From JAGQTE01 sp964648005 (GTDB lineage: Bacteria; Actinomycetota; Acidimicrobiia; Acidimicrobiales; Acidimicrobilacustridaceae), in the NCBI GenBank assembly GCA_964648005.1, contig CAZYKR010000263.1:1-6107 (forward strand): 6,107 bases of DNA, given 5' to 3'. Positions 1 through 5,250 of this stretch are shown here, piece after piece. The notes beneath the pieces were generated by a model. It worked only from the letters and a program-made list of their open reading frames with translations, ran no database searches and had not been told where the DNA came from. Position numbers and translations under genes: made by a program. Positions within the stretch are counted from its first letter, which is position 1. Each line of letters opens with the position of its first letter.

Positions 1-539
1 TCGAGGTACTTGGCGAACACCTCGACGTGGCGGGCCTCGTCCATCACCTGGGTGGCGGCGTAGTACTTGGCGTCGATCCACGGCACCGTCTCGACGATCT
101 TGGCCGTGCAGATCAGCGCGCCCTGCTCACCGTGCATGAACTGGCTCAGCGTCCAGTTCTGCATCTCGATGCCGAGGCGGACCCAGTCGTCGTCACCCCA
201 GTTGGCGAAGCACGTACCGCTGAGGTCGATGTCCCCGGCGGGCTGGCCGGCATTGGCGGCCATGTTGGCGACGACGAGCTTCTCCTGGTCGACGTCGGTC
301 GACCAGTCGAGGTCGGTCTGGCCGTTCCACTGCGACTTCTTCGCCTTCTCGTACAACTTGTCGAGCGCCGGGCGGGCACCCTTCTCGTAATCCCAGGTGA
401 AGATGGCGTCGGCGTTGTCCTGGACCTGGTGGATGACGGCATCCCAGTCCGAGTTGGAGATCGACAGGATCGCCTCGAGGTCGTTGACGTCGTCGCGCCC
501 GATCATGTCGGCGTTGCTGGACATCTCTGCGGTGGACAT
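1..539 (-). CDS. Diiron ferritin-like (AurF-type) oxygenase, N-terminal part, cut by left edge
   Basis: The first 179 codons are visible and the C-terminus lies beyond the left edge. The ATG at 539 is supported by AAGGAG six bases upstream (546-551). The protein has no signal peptide and starts with an acidic, Trp-rich helical region. Near the visible end Glu138 (in HGEQGAL) is followed after 28 residues by Asp167-Glu168-Ala-Arg-His171. This fits the EX28-37DEXXH iron-binding motif known from AurF-type arylamine N-oxygenases of the ferritin/ribonucleotide-reductase-R2-like superfamily. Such proteins carry a second Glu/EXXH motif, which would lie outside the window. By inference it is a cytosolic diiron oxygenase or oxidase; the substrate cannot be told. 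It follows a TetR gene by 14 bases, so it is probably that regulator's target. A non-AurF member of the same fold is possible. Confidence 0.85.
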   Translation of the reverse strand, partial: MSTAEMSSNADMIGRDDVNDLEAILSISNSDWDAVIHQVQDNADAIFTWDYEKGARPALDKLYEKAKKSQWNGQTDLDWSTDVDQEKLVVANMAANAGQPAGDIDLSGTCFANWGDDDWVRLGIEMQNWTLSQFMHGEQGALICTAKIVETVPWIDAKYYAATQVMDEARHVEVFAKYL

Positions 540-545
540 GGGTGG

Positions 546-551
546 CTCCTT
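546..551 (-). promoter_or_regulatory. Shine-Dalgarno of the diiron protein gene
   Basis: Read on the minus strand this is AAGGAG, six bases before the ATG at 539 and two bases after the TetR stop codon (554-556). It is the clearest ribosome binding site in the window and fixes the start of the ferritin-like gene. It also argues that this gene is translated from a longer message that includes the upstream TetR gene. Confidence 0.85.
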
Positions 552-553
552 GG

Positions 554-1324
554 TCAGGTCGGCGACACGACGCCGGGGTGCGGGTCTGGCTGGGTTCGGT
601 CAGGGGTGGGTTCGGTCAGGGTGGACGAGGTCAGGTCGATCGGCGTGACGGCGACGACGCCGGGGAGGGCGAAGGTCGTCACGAAGCGCCGGGTGTCGGC
701 CGGGTCGGTCAAGTCGACGACGGCCTCGTCGTCGACGTCGAGGGCGTAGGCCAGCACGACGCGCACCAACCACTCCGAGAGCTCGGCGGCCTGCTGGGGC
801 GCCGACGACGCGGAGAGGTGCCGCTCGAGCAGAGGTGCCACCGTGGCCGCAGCCAGGTCGAGCAGCGGTTGGATGCCGTCGAAGGAGGTGTACGGCAGGA
901 TCACGCCCGGTTCATGCGCGACGAGGTACTGCAGCGCGTCGTGGTGACGCAACCGACGAGTGGCGTCGAGCAGGGCGCGGGTGAGCGCATCGGAGAGGTC
1001 CGACGCCGCGTCGACGGCGACGGCGACCTCGGCGAAGAAGGCGAGGATCTCGTGCGTGGCCGCCTCGTGCAGCAGCACGTCCTTGCCGCCGGGGAACGCC
1101 CGGTACACCGTCGCCCGAGAGCAGCCGGCCGCTCGGGCGATGTCGTCGAGGGTGGTCTTGGTCACGCCCCACCGACCGATGCAGCGCAGCGTGGCGCTCA
1201 AGATGCGATCACGCAGTGGCGCGTCCGCAGGCGCGTCGAGCAGTGACTGCGTCCCGACCGTCAAGGTCGGTGCGGCCGCGCCCCCCTCGAGCGATCGGCC
1301 ATCGCGTACAGCGTTGGCAACCAT
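554..1324 (-). CDS. TetR/AcrR-family transcriptional regulator (upstream of diiron gene)
   Basis: A 256-residue TetR-type repressor. After an N-terminal extension of about 36 residues comes the DNA-binding domain (about 37-84): helix LRDRILSATL, then TTLDDIARAAG and the recognition helix with SRATVYRAFPGGK (69-81). The rest is a helical ligand-binding domain with no recognisable ligand signature, ending in a Pro/Thr/Asp-rich tail. ATG 1324 was chosen because a promoter sits directly before it with no room for a leader; the frame stays open to 1591 but there it overlaps the preceding gene. About 29 of 49 residues in the DNA-binding region match the neighbouring TetR, so the two are paralogues. 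The 29-base inverted repeat in its promoter suggests autorepression. The diiron oxygenase gene follows after 14 bases and is the likely co-regulated target. Ligand unknown. Confidence 0.92.
   Translation of the reverse strand: MVANAVRDGRSLEGGAAAPTLTVGTQSLLDAPADAPLRDRILSATLRCIGRWGVTKTTLDDIARAAGCSRATVYRAFPGGKDVLLHEAATHEILAFFAEVAVAVDAASDLSDALTRALLDATRRLRHHDALQYLVAHEPGVILPYTSFDGIQPLLDLAAATVAPLLERHLSASSAPQQAAELSEWLVRVVLAYALDVDDEAVVDLTDPADTRRFVTTFALPGVVAVTPIDLTSSTLTEPTPDRTQPDPHPGVVSPT
591..621. repeat. 16-base tandem duplication in the TetR gene tail
   Basis: The 15 bases at 591-605 recur exactly at 607-621, with a period of 16. Because 16 is not a multiple of three, the two copies are read in different frames. 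They encode the low-complexity C-terminal tail (about residues 235-245, Thr/Pro/Asp-rich). The tail sequence is therefore probably not conserved in relatives. Confidence 0.8.
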
Positions 1325-1327
1325 CTG

Positions 1328-1356
1328 ATGAGACAATAAGCGCGAAATCGTCTCAT
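1328..1356. promoter_or_regulatory. Inverted-repeat operator, probable TetR binding site
   Basis: ATGAGAC (1328-1334) and GTCTCAT (1350-1356) form a perfect 7-base inverted repeat separated by 15 bases. It lies in an AT-rich island within GC-rich DNA, immediately before the TetR start codon, and covers the -10 box and the spacer of the predicted promoter. TetR-family repressors typically bind such palindromes in their own promoters, so autorepression is inferred. Which of the two adjacent TetR proteins binds cannot be told. Confidence 0.72.
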
Positions 1357-1362
1357 TGCCAA
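1333..1362 (-). promoter_or_regulatory. Promoter of TetR-diiron operon, leaderless type
   Basis: On the minus strand TTGGCA (1357-1362) is followed after 18 bases by TATTGT (1333-1338), resembling -35 and -10 boxes. The -10 box ends eight bases before the ATG at 1324, so transcription should begin at or within a few bases of the start codon. No Shine-Dalgarno is present, which agrees with a leaderless message. Confidence 0.65.
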
Positions 1363-1365
1363 GGG

Positions 1366-1371
1366 GTCTCA
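1366..1371. promoter_or_regulatory. Extra operator half-site
   Basis: GTCTCA occurs again here, in direct orientation to the copy at 1350-1355 and 16 bases from it. It lies just upstream of the predicted -35 box and could extend the operator for a second repressor dimer. A six-base match may also be chance. Confidence 0.35.
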
Positions 1372-1385
1372 GCGTGTGGCGTCCG

Positions 1386-1994
1386 TCACTGCACCTCTGG
1401 CGGCGTGGTGCGCTCGACCGTCCCGCTCGCTCCGGCCAGCACGCCGCCGAGGAACTGCGTCCGGACGAGGCGATCGACCGACGCCTCGTCGGCGAGGTCC
1501 CACCGTCCCGGCGTGCCGAGGTAGGACAGGTACAGACGGGCCAGGTAGTCCGCCGCCTCGTGCCGGTCGACGCCGGGGACCAGGTCCTCACCCGACAGCA
1601 GGTCGTCGAGATAGCCCCGGATCACGCCGTGCACCAAGGGCGACGACGTCGACAGCTCGGTGAGCAGGTCCTCGGGTTCGGCGGCGAGCACCTGCTGGAG
1701 CAGCTTGTGCTCGACGATGGCGCGGTGCCCGAACATCAGGCCGCGGCGGATCTGGCCGGCGACGGTCGGCTCGGCGGCGACCTCCTGGGCGACGCGAGCG
1801 AAGAAGCCCGCCACCTCCCACGTGATGGTCTCGCTGATCAGCTGCTCGCGCCCGCCCGGGAAGTACCGGTACACGGTGGCGCGCGACAAGCCCGCCTCGG
1901 CGGCCACGTCCTCGATGGTGGTCTTGGCCAGACCCCACCGCTCGACGCAGGCGAGCGTGGCGGCGAGGAGTCGACTGCGGGTGTCGCCGCTCAC
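1386..1994 (-). CDS. TetR/AcrR-family transcriptional regulator (coupled to SURF1)
   Basis: A 202-residue TetR-type repressor. The DNA-binding domain occupies about residues 5-51, with TTIEDVAAEAG and recognition helix LSRATVYRYFPGG (36-48); helical ligand-binding domain follows. The GTG at 1994 was chosen because GTGA overlaps the TGA stop of the SURF1 gene by four bases, which implies translational coupling, and because it starts four residues before the first HTH helix; the frame is open further upstream to 2120, but only inside SURF1. There is no clear Shine-Dalgarno. Its DNA-binding helices closely match the next TetR downstream, pointing to tandem duplication. Length is normal for the family. 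It may control the SURF1 promoter or the operator at 1328-1356; neither target nor ligand can be read from the sequence. Confidence 0.92.
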   Translation of the reverse strand: MSGDTRSRLLAATLACVERWGLAKTTIEDVAAEAGLSRATVYRYFPGGREQLISETITWEVAGFFARVAQEVAAEPTVAGQIRRGLMFGHRAIVEHKLLQQVLAAEPEDLLTELSTSSPLVHGVIRGYLDDLLSGEDLVPGVDRHEAADYLARLYLSYLGTPGRWDLADEASVDRLVRTQFLGGVLAGASGTVERTTPPEVQ

Positions 1995-2818
1995 GGCGCC
2001 GCGCCGACCGTCTCGTCGCGCACCTGCTCGGGCACGCCGTGCCGCTCGGCCGGCTTGTGGGCACGACGGCGCAGCAGGAGCGGATAGACGATGGCGGTCA
2101 AGGTCCCGAAGATGAACCACTGGCCGGCGTAGTTGAGGTGCGGACCGTCGTCCGGGGGTGGCAAGGGCACCGCCTCGGGGACGCGCTGCGGCTGTTCCGG
2201 GGCCTGGAGCGAGAGCTGGATCCAGTAGTTGTCGAGCTCGGCGTCCGCCTGCTGGTCGTACCGTTCGACGTCGACGCGCGACAGCGTGTCCAGATCGCCG
2301 GGCGGGTCCTCGACGCCGAGGCCTTCACGCTCCTCGGTGGCGCGCACGTAGCCGGCGACGGTCACCGGGCCGGTGGGCGGGGCATACAGCTCGGCGCCGT
2401 CGGGACGCTCGACCAGCTCGATCGGCACCCAACCCCGATTGACCGTCACCACGTGATCGCTGGCATCGTCGGCGAGCGGCGTGAGCACCCAGTAGCCCGG
2501 CGACCCGTTCTGGGAACGGTTGCGCACCAGCACCTGCTCTTCGCTCAGGTAACGACCGGTCGCCTCCACCGTGCGGAAGTCCGCGCCGTCGATGCCGTCG
2601 GTGGCGACCAGAGCGGCGGCGCCGTCGAGCGAGAGCGGCGGCTCGGTGGCGCGCGCTGCCACGGTGGCGTTCAGGTCTTGGCGTTGGTGCAAACGGTCGA
2701 GCTGCCACAACCCGGCCCGGAACATGCCCACGATGCAGGCGAGCACGAAGACGTGCGACAGGATCCACAACGGTCGCAGCGCGAAGCGATAGGACACTGC
2801 GCCGTCGTCGTGAGCCAC
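1991..2818 (-). CDS. SURF1-family cytochrome c oxidase assembly protein
   Basis: A 275-residue membrane protein with the SURF1 layout: transmembrane helix 1 (about 16-36) running into GLWQLDRL (36-43), a large extracytoplasmic domain with VNRGWVP (126-132), DNYWIQL (196-202) and GPHLNYAGQW (225-234), then transmembrane helix 2 (about 233-249) followed by the basic RRR anchor and a cytoplasmic tail. SURF1 proteins help insert haem a into, or assemble, subunit I of aa3-type cytochrome oxidase. The start is uncertain: GTG 2818 is preferred because TACCCT lies six bases upstream, suggesting a leaderless message; GTG 2869 (292 residues) and GTG 2797 are alternatives. It shares a divergent promoter region with the DedA-like gene and overlaps the following TetR gene by four bases. 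No oxidase genes are in the window. Confidence 0.92.
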   Translation of the reverse strand: MAHDDGAVSYRFALRPLWILSHVFVLACIVGMFRAGLWQLDRLHQRQDLNATVAARATEPPLSLDGAAALVATDGIDGADFRTVEATGRYLSEEQVLVRNRSQNGSPGYWVLTPLADDASDHVVTVNRGWVPIELVERPDGAELYAPPTGPVTVAGYVRATEEREGLGVEDPPGDLDTLSRVDVERYDQQADAELDNYWIQLSLQAPEQPQRVPEAVPLPPPDDGPHLNYAGQWFIFGTLTAIVYPLLLRRRAHKPAERHGVPEQVRDETVGAAP

Positions 2819-2824
2819 CCGATC

Positions 2825-2830
2825 AGGGTA
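2825..2830 (-). promoter_or_regulatory. Possible -10 box of SURF1 gene
   Basis: The minus strand reads TACCCT, a TANNNT box ending six bases before GTG 2818. This would give a leaderless SURF1-TetR message. No convincing -35 box is visible, so the support rests on position and on the same arrangement at other starts in the window. Confidence 0.42.
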
Positions 2831-2836
2831 CGGGGC

Positions 2837-2853
2837 TGCCCGACGCACGGGCA
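2837..2853. promoter_or_regulatory. Inverted repeat in the SURF1/DedA divergent region
   Basis: TGCCCG and CGGGCA form a perfect 6-base inverted repeat with a five-base centre, lying where a -35 region for SURF1 would be expected. It could be a regulator site for the divergent promoters. It does not resemble the TGAGAC operator, and short palindromes of this sort are common by chance in GC-rich DNA. Confidence 0.3.
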
Positions 2854-2903
2854 CGTCGAGGAGGTGCACACCGCCCAGGCGCGCCCAGCTCGCCGGCGCC
2901 CGG

Positions 2904-2909
2904 TACCGT
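2904..2909 (+). promoter_or_regulatory. -10 box of DedA-SDR operon, leaderless type
   Basis: TACCGT ends seven bases before ATG 2917. That spacing places the transcription start at the A of the ATG, and no Shine-Dalgarno is present. No clear -35 box is seen. Confidence 0.5.
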
Positions 2910-2916
2910 TGCGCCG

Positions 2917-3642
2917 ATGACCGCCGCCGTGCCGACGCCTGCCGCCAGCCGGCGCACGCTCACCTTGCTCGTGGCGCCGCTCATCGCCATGGTCGTGGCC
3001 AACTACATCGCCGGTGTCGTGTGGGCGCAGCTCGCCACCGAGAACCCGGCGTTGCTGATCACGCTGAGCAGCCAGAACCGGTACCTGATCATGGTGTCGA
3101 ACTCGCTGGAGCCGGCCACCTACTACGCCATCGGCTTCCTGCGCCTCGTCGCTCCCGACCCGTTGCTGTACCTGATCGGCTTCTGGTACGGCGACCGAGC
3201 CATCCGCTGGATGGAGGGCCGCACGCCGACGGTCGGTGCTGGCATCCGCCAGCTCGAGGGGCTCTTCGGACGTTGGGGCTACCCGCTCGTCCTGCTGATC
3301 CCGAACAACCCGGTGTGCCTGCTCGCCGGGGCATCGAGGATGCGACCGGCGGTGTTCGCCGCGCTGAACGTCGTCGGCACCATCGGCAGGCTGTTGCTGA
3401 TCCGGCTGCTCGGTCAGGCGTTCCAGCAACCGATCGACGACTTCCTGGCCTGGGTGAGCGACTACCGCATCCCGATCATGATCGTCTCCGCGCTGGCGGT
3501 GGGCTTCTTCGCCTGGAACGAGTGGCGCCGCGGCGAGGGACAGATCGAGCGCCTGCTCGAGCTTGACGACGAGCTCGGCGACGGCCCCGGCGCCGGCACC
3601 GACGGCCCTGGCGCCACGGCCGACGGTGAGCCCCGTGCCTGA
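2917..3642 (+). CDS. DedA/VTT-like integral membrane protein
   Basis: A 241-residue polytopic membrane protein. Hydrophobic segments lie at about 14-38, 66-92, 121-139, 145-166 and 186-200. LLYLIGFWYGDRAIRW (83-98), GRWGYPLVLLIP (118-129) and LLAGASRM (135-142) resemble the DedA family (SNARE-associated/VTT domain), whose members are linked to undecaprenyl-phosphate or phospholipid movement and membrane homeostasis. The basic residues usual in the F-x-R-x-x-P-x-x-R region of bacterial DedA proteins are replaced here by LLIPNNP (126-132), so a divergent subfamily or altered function is likely. The tail after about 205 is cytoplasmic and acidic, then Gly/Asp/Ala low complexity. ATG 2917 sits seven bases after a -10-like box. 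The gene's last eight bases overlap the dehydrogenase start, so both are co-transcribed. Family placement is fairly sure; role is inferred. Confidence 0.85.
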   Translation: MTAAVPTPAASRRTLTLLVAPLIAMVVANYIAGVVWAQLATENPALLITLSSQNRYLIMVSNSLEPATYYAIGFLRLVAPDPLLYLIGFWYGDRAIRWMEGRTPTVGAGIRQLEGLFGRWGYPLVLLIPNNPVCLLAGASRMRPAVFAALNVVGTIGRLLLIRLLGQAFQQPIDDFLAWVSDYRIPIMIVSALAVGFFAWNEWRRGEGQIERLLELDDELGDGPGAGTDGPGATADGEPRA

Positions 3643-4390
3643 GCGTCGTCTCGCCGTCGTGTCCGGCGCCAGCTCGGGCATCGGCGCCGCCACCGCCCAC
3701 GCGCTGGCCGACGCCGGCTTCGCCGTGGTCCTCGGCGCCCGACGGGTCGAGCGGTTGCACGACGTGGCGGCGGCCATCGGCCCTGCTGCGACCGCGCTCC
3801 CGCTCGACGTGACCGACCAGGCGTCGGTCGACGCCTTCTGCACTGCGCTCGACCGCTGCGACGTGCTGGTGAACAACGCCGGCGGCGCCAAGGGCTTGGC
3901 GCCGGTGGCCGACGCCGACGACGAGCACTGGCGCTGGATGTTCGAGACGAACGTGATGGGCACGATGCGCATGACCCGCGCCCTGCTCCCCCACCTGCGG
4001 GCCGGCGGCGACGGCCACGTGATCATGGTGGGATCGATCGCCGCGCTCGAGCCCTATCCCGGCGGCGCCGGCTACAACGCTGCCAAGTACGGCGTGCGCG
4101 CCATGACCTCGGTGCTGCGCCAGGAGCTGCTGGGCGAGCCGGTGCGTGTCACCGAGGTCGACCCGGGCATGGTGCGCACGGAGTTCTCCGAGGTCCGCTT
4201 CGACGGTGACGCGGCGCGCGCCGACGCCGTGTACGCCGGGATGACACCCCTCAGCGCCGAGGACGTGGCGTCGTGCATCGCCTTCGCCGCCACCCGGCCG
4301 CCACACGTGAACATCGACTCGATGCTCGTGATGGCACGGGACCAGTACGGCGCGCAGCGGGTGCACCGGCGCCAACCCGGCGGTTCCTAG
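3635..4390 (+). CDS. Short-chain dehydrogenase/reductase, YdfG-like
   Basis: A 251-residue classical SDR with a Rossmann fold. Visible motifs are SGASSGIG (10-17, nucleotide binding), VNNAG (79-83), and the catalytic set Asn106, Ser134 (GSIA), Tyr147 and Lys151 (YNAAK). Arg36-Arg37 after the second strand favour NADP(H). The C-terminal half (RVTEVDPGMVRTEFSEVRF, 171-189, and PPHVNIDSM, 222-230, to VHRRQ) closely follows E. coli YdfG, an NADP-dependent 3-hydroxy acid (L-allo-threonine/serine) dehydrogenase, so a small hydroxy-acid substrate is likely but not proven. GTG 3635 was chosen with GGTGAG (3625-3630) four bases upstream and an 8-base overlap with the DedA-like gene; GTG 3626 is also possible. 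The frame is open from 3563, but that Pro/Ala-rich stretch is unlikely to be translated. Its TAG stop lies within a CTAG shared with convergent dapB. Confidence 0.93.
   Translation: MPERRLAVVSGASSGIGAATAHALADAGFAVVLGARRVERLHDVAAAIGPAATALPLDVTDQASVDAFCTALDRCDVLVNNAGGAKGLAPVADADDEHWRWMFETNVMGTMRMTRALLPHLRAGGDGHVIMVGSIAALEPYPGGAGYNAAKYGVRAMTSVLRQELLGEPVRVTEVDPGMVRTEFSEVRFDGDAARADAVYAGMTPLSAEDVASCIAFAATRPPHVNIDSMLVMARDQYGAQRVHRRQPGGS
4387..4390. other. CTAG palindrome serving as stop codon of two convergent genes
   Basis: Plus-strand TAG (4388-4390) ends the dehydrogenase and minus-strand TAG (4389-4387) ends dapB. The genes overlap tail to tail by four bases, leaving no room for a conventional terminator between them. 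Confidence 0.95.
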
Positions 4391-5175
4391 AGGTCGAGCA
4401 GGTCCTCGAGGCCGATCGTCAGGCCGGGCCGGTCGCCGACCGCCTTCACGGCCAGGACCACCCCCGGCATGAACGACGTGCGATCGGTGGTGTCGTGGCG
4501 GATCGTCAGCGTCTGGCCCGTCGTGCCGAGGATCACCTCCTGGTGGGCCACGAGGCCTCGCACCCGCACCGAGTGGATCGGGATCCCTCCGACGTCGCGC
4601 CCGCCGCGTGCGCCGTCGAGCACGCGGTTGGTCGTCGGATCGGGCGCCCAGGCGTCGGACGCGGCGGCCATCCGCTCGGCCGTGTGCATCGCGGTACCCG
4701 ACGGGGCGTCGATCTTGTTGTCGTGGTGCAGCTCGATGATCTCGGCCGACTCGAAATAGGGAGCCGCCAGCTCGGCGAAGCGCATCATCAGCACGGCGCC
4801 GATGGCGAAGTTCGGGGCGATGACGCAGTTGCTGCGCGTGAAGGTGGCCTCGAAGCGGGCGTAGTCGGCCTCGGTGAAGCCGGTGGTGCCGACGACGGCG
4901 TGCACACCGTGCTCAGCGAGCCAGGCGAGGTTCTGGCGCGACGCCTCGAGCTGGGTGAAGTCGACGGCGACGTCCGGGTCGGCATGCGCCAGCTGCTCCG
5001 CCGACGCGCCCAGCTGGATCGGCAGGTCGACGCCGGTCACCTGGCGCAGATCGAGACCGGCGTGGTGCGGGTCCACCGCGGCCACCAGCTCCAGCTCGGG
5101 GTCGGCCGCCACCGCCCGGCAGACCTCCGCTCCCATGCGCCCGCCGGCGCCGAACACCGCGACCTTCGTCTTCAC
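4387..5175 (-). CDS. dapB: 4-hydroxy-tetrahydrodipicolinate reductase
   Basis: A 262-residue DapB, complete. It reduces the dihydrodipicolinate-level intermediate (4-hydroxy-tetrahydrodipicolinate) with NAD(P)H in the cytosol, a step in diaminopimelate and lysine synthesis and so in supply of peptidoglycan precursor. Motifs: nucleotide-binding FGAGGRMG (8-15), VDFT (71-74), GTTGF (96-100), APNFAIG (120-126), and the signature ELHHDNKIDAPSGTA (148-162) with the catalytic His150 and Lys154 (equivalent to E. coli His159 and Lys163). GTG 5175 gives the normal N-terminus (VKTKVAVFGA); the in-frame upstream start at 5223 would read through the hairpin behind pnp. There is no Shine-Dalgarno; TAACCT eight bases upstream suggests a leaderless message. 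It lies 75 bases after pnp on the same strand, and its stop overlaps the convergent dehydrogenase. Confidence 0.97.
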   Translation of the reverse strand: MKTKVAVFGAGGRMGAEVCRAVAADPELELVAAVDPHHAGLDLRQVTGVDLPIQLGASAEQLAHADPDVAVDFTQLEASRQNLAWLAEHGVHAVVGTTGFTEADYARFEATFTRSNCVIAPNFAIGAVLMMRFAELAAPYFESAEIIELHHDNKIDAPSGTAMHTAERMAAASDAWAPDPTTNRVLDGARGGRDVGGIPIHSVRVRGLVAHQEVILGTTGQTLTIRHDTTDRTSFMPGVVLAVKAVGDRPGLTIGLEDLLDL

Positions 5176-5183
5176 GGCGCCTG

Positions 5184-5189
5184 AGGTTA
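5184..5189 (-). promoter_or_regulatory. Possible -10 box of dapB
   Basis: The minus strand reads TAACCT, ending eight bases before GTG 5175. A weak -35 candidate (TTCAGG, 5207-5212) is 17 bases upstream, inside the loop and stem of the pnp hairpin. Leaderless start inferred; dapB may also be reached by read-through from pnp. Confidence 0.4.
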
Positions 5190-5196
5190 CTCGCGG

Positions 5197-5225
5197 CTGT
5201 GGCGGCCCTGAACGGGCCGCCACAG
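5197..5225 (-). terminator. Strong hairpin downstream of pnp, likely terminator
   Basis: A perfect 12-base-pair inverted repeat (5197-5208 with 5214-5225) around a five-base loop, starting 25 bases after the pnp stop codon. No T-tract follows, as is usual for actinobacterial hairpin terminators. It could instead be an RNA-processing or stability structure, since pnp messages are known to be regulated through 5' and other hairpins in some bacteria. Confidence 0.7.
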
Positions 5226-5250
5226 GCGAGTCGTCGACGCAGCGTCGGCG

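Noticed and set aside
27..749. A 240-codon plus-strand frame opposite the diiron gene and the TetR tail
   Set aside because: It spans the junction of two minus-strand genes, including the ribosome binding site between them, and has no recognisable domain.
1325..1591. N-terminal extension of the second TetR to 345 residues
   Set aside because: The extension would overlap the preceding TetR gene by about 200 bases and read through a promoter-operator region; ATG 1324 fits the promoter.
2039..2920. A 293-codon plus-strand frame opposite SURF1
   Set aside because: It mirrors SURF1 codons; SURF1 motifs and two membrane helices on the minus strand explain the region.
3563..3634. Earlier ATG start for the dehydrogenase at 3563
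   Set aside because: It adds a Pro/Ala/Thr-rich stretch not typical before the first SDR strand and lies fully within the DedA-like gene; the GTG at 3635 or 3626 gives the normal length.
2671..4026. A 451-codon open frame on the minus strand across the DedA-like and dehydrogenase genes
   Set aside because: It is antisense to two well-recognised genes, is rich in Arg/Ala/Gly/His without any domain, and is the kind of spurious frame that high-GC coding DNA produces.
4273..5184. A 303-codon plus-strand frame opposite dapB
   Set aside because: dapB motifs are unmistakable on the minus strand; this frame is Arg/His/Gly-rich noise with no family signature.
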